Below, one piece after another: positions 60,815-64,000 of a stretch of DNA of 64,000 nucleotides. A program made the translations under genes and the position numbers. This stretch comes from Trogon surrucura (Eukaryota > Chordata > Aves > Trogoniformes > Trogonidae), in NCBI GenBank assembly GCA_020746105.1, contig CM036628.1, forward strand, positions 7,553,191 to 7,617,190, read 5' to 3'. Within the stretch, counting starts at the first letter, position 1, and every line of letters starts with the position of its first letter. The notes under the pieces are model-generated. The model saw only the letters and a program-made list of their open reading frames with translations, did not search any database and was not told where the DNA came from.

Positions 60815-61105
60815 CTAATCATCAGGACATCTGGATTCACTTCTTAAGTCTGCTGTGTGACCTTGGGTCAATGATTTAGGTCGTGCTTTTCCAAAATGTG
60901 CGTTATTTGTAGGTGCTTATGCTGGGTTTCAGCATTACTGAAAATTAGGATGTAACTGCGTTTACTGTTTCAAATTCAGATGCCCAAAACTGGGACACTT
61001 ATGAAAAGAGACAGAAGATGCATGCCCCTGTTTCCTCACTTGTACAACAAGGATGGATAACTGTGTTTATGGAGTGCGCTAAGGCTTCCCAAAGTAAAAG
61101 CGTTA
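60815..61105 (+). mobile_element. Ancient MIR-like (tRNA-core) SINE
   Basis: The segment has the core of a tRNA-derived SINE: acatctggattcacttctta, then gtctgctgtgtgaccttggg, then tttcctcacttgtacaacaa and ggatggataactgtg, ending in gcgctaaggcttcccaaagt. The last corresponds to the 'gcgcttngag' end of L2-tailed SINEs. Mammalian MIR has the first two blocks joined almost directly to the 'cctcatctgtaaaatggggataat' block. Here about 130 bp lies between them, which may be the central part of a longer sauropsid SINE or an insertion. The copy is old and decayed. The identification is from memory of the core sequence. Confidence 0.6.
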
Positions 61106-61827
61106 GAGGAGAGAAAGGATGGCAGCAAGCTGCTTACAAAGCGTCAGAAAAGTAGACATTGTTCAGCAGAAATCAAAGGACACTGAACAAGAACCAGACT
61201 TCCAAGACATCCCACTTTACCGGCTGAAGGGCTTCCCAGACCGGGTAGAGGACCAAGCAGATCTAAGGAAGCGCAGAAGTGACAGAGCCAAGGATCGACG
61301 GCTCTCTGCAGACTGTCTGCATGGTGCCCAGCCCGTCCACGTGTTGTCCAACAGCAGCAGCGGAGCAGGCGAGCTGCCCTGTCTCAGAGAGATGTAACGC
61401 TGTGTGTGGGCAGGGTAGCACAGGTGTGGCAAGCCCTGCGCTTCCAGGAGGTTCTGGTTTGTGCATGTCACAGCCAGTCTGTGCATGATGGAGAGGGACA
61501 GATCTACTGTGCAGGTGTGGATCGACTAGGTTGAACATCTCATCATGTAGGAAGAATCCTGATAGTATCAGGCTTCCTTCATTAAATGGCCTCTTAAATG
61601 GACTCTTCTTGCTTTCATGGGTGGTAGGAGTGTCCATCACTTTCACAGGTGCATCCTGACTCCAGGATCAACTGTGATTGCTCTCAGGCTTTGAAGTGAG
61701 CTTGGTGCATGGCAACGGCCAGAGGAGTGCTGTATGCGGACACAAGATGTTTAAATTTGAGAAAGTTCTCCAGGCCATACATAGCTCCCACCATGTGAGC
61801 AGATGGACTTTGAAGCCAGGTCAAAAA
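61106..61827. other. Unique non-coding sequence, no gene seen
   Basis: It includes a 92-codon open frame (61119-61397) with a hydrophilic, lysine- and aspartate-rich composition but no recognised domain. No splice-site pair is evident around it. Confidence 0.45.
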
Positions 61828-62027
61828 CATTAGAAAAAACTTCTTCATTGTGAGGGTGACGGAGCACTGGCACAGGCTGCCCAGAGAGGTTGTGGAGTCT
61901 CTGGAGATATTCAAAACCCACCTGGACGTGTTCCTGTGTGACCTAGGTGATCCTACTTTGCAGGGGTGTTGGATTAGATGATCTTTTGAGGTCCCTTCCA
62001 GCCCCTGACATTCTGTGATTCTCTGAT
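61828..62027 (+). mobile_element. CR1 LINE 3' fragment
   Basis: The copy starts in the end of ORF2 (cattagaaaaaacttcttca, then ctggcacaggctgcccagag), passes the CR1 motif ttcaaaacccacctggacgt and ends gttggattagatgatctttt, gaggtcccttccagcccctg, ttctgtgattctctgata. It is about 200 bp and inactive. It shares its 3' UTR type with the minus-strand copies at 19,153 and 30,452. Confidence 0.92.
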
Positions 62028-64000
62028 ACATAGCGTTCTCCTCACTGGAGCAGAGCACTATGGAAGTCTGATCCTGGAGCCACGTAGGATCCACTCTTGA
62101 CCCAGCTGAAGGCCCCAGCTTTTACTGTGCGAGGCAAGCAGCCCTTGGGCCTTACATTTCTTTTTGCATTATGAGTTCAACCTCTGTCTCAAGCAAACAC
62201 AAAGCATACGTGCTCATCTCCTTCTCTGTACTGTCCTCAACTATCTGAAATGCATTTTATATACAAGACTGAGAAAGGCAAAGGAGAAACAAAGCAAAAA
62301 TTGTATTGTTCGAGGAGAAAATGAGAACAGCTGAAGGTGTGAATGCTGCTGTTGCCGATTTCAGTGAACTGGTAGTTGCTGGGGATGTTCTCTCGCTGAG
62401 AAAAGTAGAGGAGGAGGTATTTAGTTTAACTAGATAGCTGATGTTCTGTTTTGTCTAATGATTACATTCAGTCTGTGCATAGGGAAGAGCATAAGGCATA
62501 GAAGTAGGTAGTTTAATGACACAGACTTTCTGTCGCTGTCTGCTTGGGATGAGGTTCACCCATAGTAAATAGAAGAGAAGGGGAATTACAAGAGGGATTT
62601 CAGGATTACACATCCAAAAAGGTAGATTTAACATGTTTGTCCTAGTATCTACATAATTGCCGAAACAAAATCCAGAACCGAAAAAGGACCGAATGACCTC
62701 ACTTAATGCCATAAATACAGCCAATGCAAGCTCTGTCCTCTTGGTGGGAGTAAGGCACAGCACCTCCCGTTGGGGATCCCTGCAAAGGGGGCAGAAGGTG
62801 TTGGGTGCCTGGCAGCCCCTTCCTGGACACTTCTGCAGCAGGTCCAGAAGCTGATGCCATTGAGTTAGCAGAAACTGTTGGTTTCTTTTAAAACTCTTCC
62901 TAGCAGTTGTGCTCTGAAAGCGTTGGGACTGTTTTGAATGAAACCCTGAAAGGAGCCTGAATTTCAGCAGAGAGTTTATGGTCAGATGTTGTCCTGTTAA
63001 GCTGCAAAATCAATAGCTTGGGGTTTGGAGAGATTTTTTTAGCTTGTTGAGCCACTCTTTTCATTGCTGGAATTTATTGGGTTAGCCTTCCCACCACCTA
63101 CCCTCCCATCCTTTGTGATTTGCTGGAGAAGTGAATAGGATAGAAAGTGGCCTGAGGTGGGAGGAGGTGAGCTCTGTTCCCCTTCCCTTGGCATGCACCC
63201 AGCGGGGATGGCTCCTTCACTTCCAGCATCGGGAGGCGAGCGGTGCAGGAGTCACCCTGAATGTCACCACTTGCTTGCCCTGGTGGAACTTGCTCTCACT
63301 ATTTTTTTTTTTTTATTTTTACTTTTGCAAATTGCTCTGGAATTAAAAGTGTGTTTATGTGTGTGTGTCTATGCACTTAGCCCCGCACACATGCATTTGC
63401 ACCATCAGAGTCAGCCATAAGCAGAAGCAGAGCTTTAAGAGAATTTGTATTTGCTGGAAATTTTGGAGAACACTCTGTTCAAAAGGCTTCTAACTGTTAG
63501 ACTGCGATATCGCCGCCTTCTCTTTAGTTCTGTGTGCTTTTCCTGGAAGTAGTCCCATGAAAACACACATCTCTGTTCCTGCTGAAGGATTAACTGCAGG
63601 CAGCTGCCTTTACTCCCATCCTACACAAGGGGAAACCATGTTATTATTTGAGGATTATTTGGCTCTTTGACTGAGTCAAGTGCATTGAAGAATTGTTCGT
63701 AGGTACATAGCATCATTTCATACTGCAACACACATTTACCTTTCCTGTAGTAACTGAAGGACTACAAATGAGCTCGAATCTTCATCCGAGACTGCAGAAG
63801 AAGTATTATTTGCATATTCATTTTTATCCTACCCTGCTTGTGCCAGTACAAGTATGGTTATGTACTACTTTGGGTTGTGAAGCAGCAGTTCCCCCTTTTG
63901 CCCTGCTTTGAGAATTTTAAGGGGCTATTAGACAAATTGGTAGAATTAATTAAATGCATGCCCTTCTTGTTGCGGAAACCCTGGAGACATTTTAAATAAT
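62028..64000. other. Unique non-coding sequence to the window end, no gene seen
   Basis: No exon or mobile element is recognised. A T-rich run lies near 63302-63320 and a GT run near 63350-63368. The window ends in unique sequence. Confidence 0.5.

Noticed and set aside
61119..61397. 92-codon hydrophilic open frame after the SINE
   Set aside because: Composition is suggestive, but there is no splice-site pair, no domain and no upstream promoter.

Overview
This window reads as nuclear DNA of a bird, most likely a neoavian. It holds many 5'-truncated CR1 LINE copies in several 3'-tail classes, and a solo LTR of the long ERVL-type family common in bird genomes. It also holds fossil repeats known from other sauropsids (deep CR1, an L2-like LINE, a MIR-like SINE, a hAT-like inverted-repeat element). 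There is no bacterial gene organisation, no CRISPR array and no tRNA or rRNA gene. I found no open reading frame that I can defend as a host protein exon. The longest reading frames are a broken CR1 reverse transcriptase, GC-driven open frames in the CpG island, and chance frames.

Layout. 1-3,941: unique sequence. 3,942-5,140: ERVL-type solo LTR on the minus strand with a perfect 5-bp target duplication. 5,141-16,314: unique sequence with two CR1 3' ends and a CpG-retaining block near 10.8-11.6 kb. 16,315-16,848: a second, decayed solo LTR. 16,849-26,744: unique sequence with two minus-strand CR1 3' ends, a perfect 22-bp palindrome and a 34-base C run. 26,745-27,060: ancient CR1 with a small tandem triplication. 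30,452-32,000: the largest young CR1, minus strand, carrying much of the reverse-transcriptase domain. 35,430-35,600: an L2-like LINE fossil. 36-45 kb: candidate conserved non-coding blocks and one more CR1. 45,940-47,150: a strong CpG island, the only convincing promoter-like region. 49,765-51,480: a hAT-like fossil followed by a long ancient CR1. 51.5-64 kb: AT-rich unique sequence with a pentamer-tailed CR1 copy, a MIR-like SINE and one more CR1.

Interpretation (inference). The CpG island probably holds the transcription start and an untranslated or partly coding first exon of a gene whose other exons lie outside the window. If transcription runs rightward, the right 17 kb would be a long first intron and the left 46 kb upstream DNA. 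If it runs leftward, the roles swap. I cannot name the gene. I found no new gene system. The most useful leads are the unassigned promoter, candidate conserved elements, a perfect palindrome, and old mobile-element fossils that need a sensitive repeat library to confirm.
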